This document shows positions 29,201 through 31,050 of a stretch of DNA of 31,050 bases, piece after piece (position 1 is the stretch's first letter; every line of letters starts with the position of its first letter). The notes under the pieces are model-generated. The model saw nothing but the letters and a program-made list of their open reading frames with translations, did no database searches and was not told where the DNA came from. The position numbers and the translations under genes are program-made. This DNA is from CAZTPJ01 sp964614515 (GTDB lineage: Bacteria > Planctomycetota > Phycisphaerae > Phycisphaerales > UBA1924): contig CAZTPJ010000045.1 of NCBI GenBank assembly GCA_964614515.1, positions 1-31,050 on the forward strand, written 5' to 3'.

Positions 29201-29764
29201 TCACGCGCCGACGCGACCGTCGGATCGGTTGGTTCGCATCACCTCGATGATCGGGCCGAATCGCGGATCGTCGCGGATCGTGGCGAACGCCGGGTCGTTC
29301 ATCACCTGTTCGGCGCGACTCCAGCCTGCGGTGGCCGCACGCGACAGCGCGTCGAGGGTTGACTCCGCGTCGCCCAGGGCGGCGTGAAATCGGGCGAGGC
29401 GATACCAGTCGCCGGGGCGCTGCGTTCGCTCGGCCATGCGCGACTGAAGTTCCACGGCCCGCAGCCACGCCCGCCGCGCGGCGTCGAGGTCGTTGGCCGT
29501 CGCCTGATAGTTGCCCAGCGCGTACCACCCGATCGAATCGCGCGGGGAATCTTCAAGCCACCGGGATTGAAGCGTGATGGCGCGAGCAAAGTCTCCTCGC
29601 CCGGCCGCGTCCGCCGCACGCTGCGCATCGTTCGTTTCGGCGGCGCGTGTAGCGCTGCGCTGCGGCGCGGAGGGCGTCGCGGTGGCGATGGTCCACAGCG
29701 CGGCCGTAAGGCCACACGCCCCGGCCGCCAGCAGAATCGATCGCACACTGCCCAACCCGTGCAT
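29201..29764 (-). CDS. TPR-like protein with N-terminal membrane anchor
   Basis: The 187-residue protein opens with a hydrophobic segment (SILLAAGACGLTAALWTIATA, about 9-29), which is either an uncleaved anchor or a signal peptide. It then has helical repeats of the tetratricopeptide kind: DAAGRGDFARAITLQSRWLEDSP, GWYALGNYQATANDLDAARRAWLRAVEL, WYRLARFHAALGDAESTLDALSRAATAGW. The last part (VMNDPAFATIRDDPRFGPIIEVM) is typical of the end of such proteins. It probably faces the periplasm as a binding scaffold. I placed the start at 29764 because TATACT lies five bases upstream; the frame runs to 29917 but there encodes the dispersed repeat. It is upstream of ctpA on the same strand. Confidence 0.78.
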   Translation of the reverse strand: MHGLGSVRSILLAAGACGLTAALWTIATATPSAPQRSATRAAETNDAQRAADAAGRGDFARAITLQSRWLEDSPRDSIGWYALGNYQATANDLDAARRAWLRAVELQSRMAERTQRPGDWYRLARFHAALGDAESTLDALSRAATAGWSRAEQVMNDPAFATIRDDPRFGPIIEVMRTNRSDGRVGA

Positions 29765-29769
29765 CCCTG

Positions 29770-29775
29770 AGTATA
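29770..29775 (-). promoter_or_regulatory. -10-like TATACT five bases before the TPR gene
   Basis: TATACT, CAGGG, then the ATG at 29764 on the minus strand. No Shine-Dalgarno at a usual distance. Confidence 0.5.
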
Positions 29776-29820
29776 GAAGTACCTGTTCCACCGGTGGCAT
29801 GGGCTTCTCGCTCTGAGAGC

Positions 29821-29847
29821 CGGTGGCGCAGGCCTCTCGCCTGTGCG
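29821..29847 (-). repeat. Dispersed GC-palindrome, minus-strand copy
   Basis: On the minus strand GCACAGGCGAG, then AGGCCTGCG and CCACCGG, align with the units inside the aldehyde dehydrogenase (GCACGGGCGAG, CGCCCGTG, CCACCGA). The two differ mainly by compensating changes in the stem, which suggests the pairing is kept. It lies upstream of the TPR gene promoter. The rest of 29848-30022 shows nothing I can name. Confidence 0.7.
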
Positions 29848-30022
29848 TATCGGCCCTGTCTCCGGGGCGTGATTCTGGGACGCCTGATCGCGCCGACGCC
29901 GTTATGGACCTGCGCACGTCAAACGCGGCGAAGTGTCACGCCCATGATGCCGACTTCGCCCTCACACACGCCCCTGACGCCCGCAGATCGTGGCAAACGC
30001 CGCGGGGCGTGGCATGCTCATA

Positions 30023-30059
30023 GTCCCGCCGCAAGCCTGGGTCGGCAGCACGGCGGGAC
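30023..30059 (+). promoter_or_regulatory. Hairpin in the probable leader of the PEP-CTERM gene
   Basis: GTCCCGCCG (30023-30031) and CGGCGGGAC (30051-30059) form a 9-bp stem with a 19-base loop, ending a few bases before the GGGGAAGGGG ribosome binding region (30064-30073). It could modulate translation; the transcription start is not known. Confidence 0.3.
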
Positions 30060-30079
30060 ACATGGGGAAGGGGAAAGAC

Positions 30080-30730
30080 ATGAAGATCAGCGCTATCGCT
30101 CTCGCCACGCTTGCACTCTCATCGGCCGCGTCCGCGGATATTCTCACCGCCACATGGACCAGCCAGCACAGCCAGGGAACCAGCGTCGAAGTCGCCGGTG
30201 ACGCCCGCAACATCAAGACCGTCACGTTCAACTGGACACGCATCGACTCGCCAGGCCCGAACATCGACGACACCATCGCCCAGCACTTCACGACCTACTG
30301 CATCGAGATCAACGACACCGTCGGCTCCTTCGGCAGTCCGCATGAGTACGACGTGCTCACACCGGCAGAGGCGGGATTCTCAGCGCTGCAGGAACTGCTC
30401 TTCGGGCGTCTGTGGGCTTCGTTTCAGCCGCTTGTGAATGACAAGACAACTTCGGCCGCGTTTCAACTCGCGATCTGGGAGATCGCCATCGACGGCGACG
30501 GCAACATCGCCAGCGGTGACTTCCAGGCGTTCTCGCCCAGCACGGCCGTGGCGCTGGCGGATACGTGGCTGAGCGAGATCACGGATGCGAACTACGCAGG
30601 CGGATATGTTCCGATGCGTGTGTTGTTCAGTGAGACGAAGCAGGATCAGATCACCGCGGTTCCCTCGCCCGGATCGCTGGTGCTTCTGGCCCTTGGTGGG
30701 ATGCTGGCGGTTGGCCGTCGGCGTCGGTAA
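30080..30730 (+). CDS. Exported protein with PEP-CTERM-like C-terminus
   Basis: The 216-residue protein has a signal peptide (MKISAIALATLALSSAASA) with a likely cut after ASA. The C-terminus is of the PEP-CTERM kind: VPSPG, a hydrophobic helix LVLLALGGMLAV, then GRRRR. Such tails are used for sorting and processing at the envelope by an exosortase; no exosortase gene lies here. The mature domain has beta-rich segments and the piece FQLAIWEIAIDGDGN, seen in several PEP-CTERM proteins, with one cysteine in TTYCIEIN. A purine-rich Shine-Dalgarno precedes the ATG at 30080. It is followed by a strong terminator hairpin. Its function is not known. Confidence 0.85.
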   Translation: MKISAIALATLALSSAASADILTATWTSQHSQGTSVEVAGDARNIKTVTFNWTRIDSPGPNIDDTIAQHFTTYCIEINDTVGSFGSPHEYDVLTPAEAGFSALQELLFGRLWASFQPLVNDKTTSAAFQLAIWEIAIDGDGNIASGDFQAFSPSTAVALADTWLSEITDANYAGGYVPMRVLFSETKQDQITAVPSPGSLVLLALGGMLAVGRRRR

Positions 30731-30796
30731 GAGACCCCACACACCCGGGCGGCGTCGCGGCATGCATTGTGCCGACCCACTCGCTTGACCCGCCCT

Positions 30797-30827
30797 GAAA
30801 GAGCCGCCCCAACCGGGCGGCTCTTTC
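30797..30827 (+). terminator. Strong hairpin terminator after the PEP-CTERM gene
   Basis: A perfect 13-bp stem, GAAAGAGCCGCCC with its complement, closes a 5-base loop CAACC. The 3' arm ends in CTCTTTC. It lies 66 bases beyond the stop and could work in both directions. Confidence 0.8.
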
Positions 30828-30835
30828 CGTTGGGT

Positions 30836-30860
30836 GGCCCGCTCAATCCGTGAGCGGGCC
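30836..30860. repeat. Second hairpin, perfect 10-bp stem
   Basis: GGCCCGCTCA and TGAGCGGGCC pair around the loop ATCCG. It follows the terminator by eight bases and has no U tract, so its role is open. Confidence 0.6.
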
Positions 30861-30915
30861 GTGCATGGGCGCATGAGAGATCCCCCGCGAAGGATACCGA
30901 CTCGACTACTCGCCA

Positions 30916-30931
30916 GCCCGTTTGAACGGGC
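30916..30931. repeat. Short inverted repeat in the right-hand non-coding region
   Basis: GCCCGTT and AACGGGC flank TG. Together with the neighbouring hairpins it lies in 30828-31050, which holds no gene that I can support. Confidence 0.35.
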
Positions 30932-30995
30932 CTTGGCCGGTCGGACAGAACGATGTCGAACTCCGAGTCTTCGGATGGAATGGAAGTGTGTGAAG

Positions 30996-31020
30996 CATCG
31001 AAGTCAAGGCGACTTCGATG
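30996..31020. repeat. Hairpin with perfect 10-bp stem at the right edge
   Basis: CATCGAAGTC and GACTTCGATG pair around AAGGC. The stem and loop lengths are the same as at 30836-30860. It may be part of a leader or of a small RNA that continues past the window. Confidence 0.5.
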
Positions 31021-31050
31021 GCACGGCCGTCCTTCCTGTGTACGACTCGT

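Noticed and set aside
30585..30788. Small frame overlapping the end of the PEP-CTERM gene
   Set aside because: It is out of frame within a well-supported gene and has no start signal.

Overview
The window is a GC-rich, densely packed chromosomal segment that most resembles a member of the Planctomycetota, probably of the Phycisphaerae lineage. The clues are a secreted protein with a PEP-CTERM-like tail (VPSPG, hydrophobic stretch, RRRR), a stand-alone CoaC domain instead of a CoaBC fusion, short GC-palindromic dispersed repeats that read through as 'HGRDAR', a GxxExxY protein, and small proteins of a type I associate with planctomycetes. The assignment comes from gene content only; no rRNA gene is present.

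Layout. The left edge (1-2018) holds the 3' part of panC, a tRNA-Ser(CGA), coaC and rpoZ, so two coenzyme A pathway genes lie close together beside the RNA polymerase omega gene. From 2262 to 6150 there is a stand-alone DUF3553 (Tudor-like) protein, a small coiled-coil protein, a class I glutamine-amidotransferase-like hydrolase (peptidase C26) and, divergent from it, a DUF4340 membrane-anchored protein coupled to thpR. From 6179 to 10207 two aldehyde dehydrogenase family genes, one catalytic and one a short non-catalytic homologue, are separated by an unusual insert. The insert holds an Imm53-GNAT fusion gene and a GxxExxY gene bracketed by imperfect inverted repeats. Next come an alpha/beta hydrolase and a large UvrD helicase/PD-(D/E)XK nuclease.

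From 14482 to 23421 all genes are on the minus strand: dnaE, pcrA (coupled by an ATGA overlap), nuoA, a DUF2752 membrane protein, and two related lipoproteins. A small membrane protein and a two-half ABC-2 permease follow on the plus strand. Then comes a minus-strand operon ctpA-tsaD-release-factor-like gene, joined by GTGA and TGATG overlaps, with a TPR gene upstream of it. The right edge has a PEP-CTERM-like exported protein, a strong terminator hairpin and about 220 bases of hairpin-rich non-coding DNA.

Two window-wide patterns stand out. First, at least nine genes have a TANNNT hexamer 5 or 6 bases before the start codon and no convincing Shine-Dalgarno sequence, which suggests leaderless transcription. 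Second, a short GC-rich palindrome with a CCACCG tail recurs in four places, once inside the aldehyde dehydrogenase reading frame. The strongest candidate for something undescribed is the Imm53-GNAT/GxxExxY insert between the two aldehyde dehydrogenase genes.
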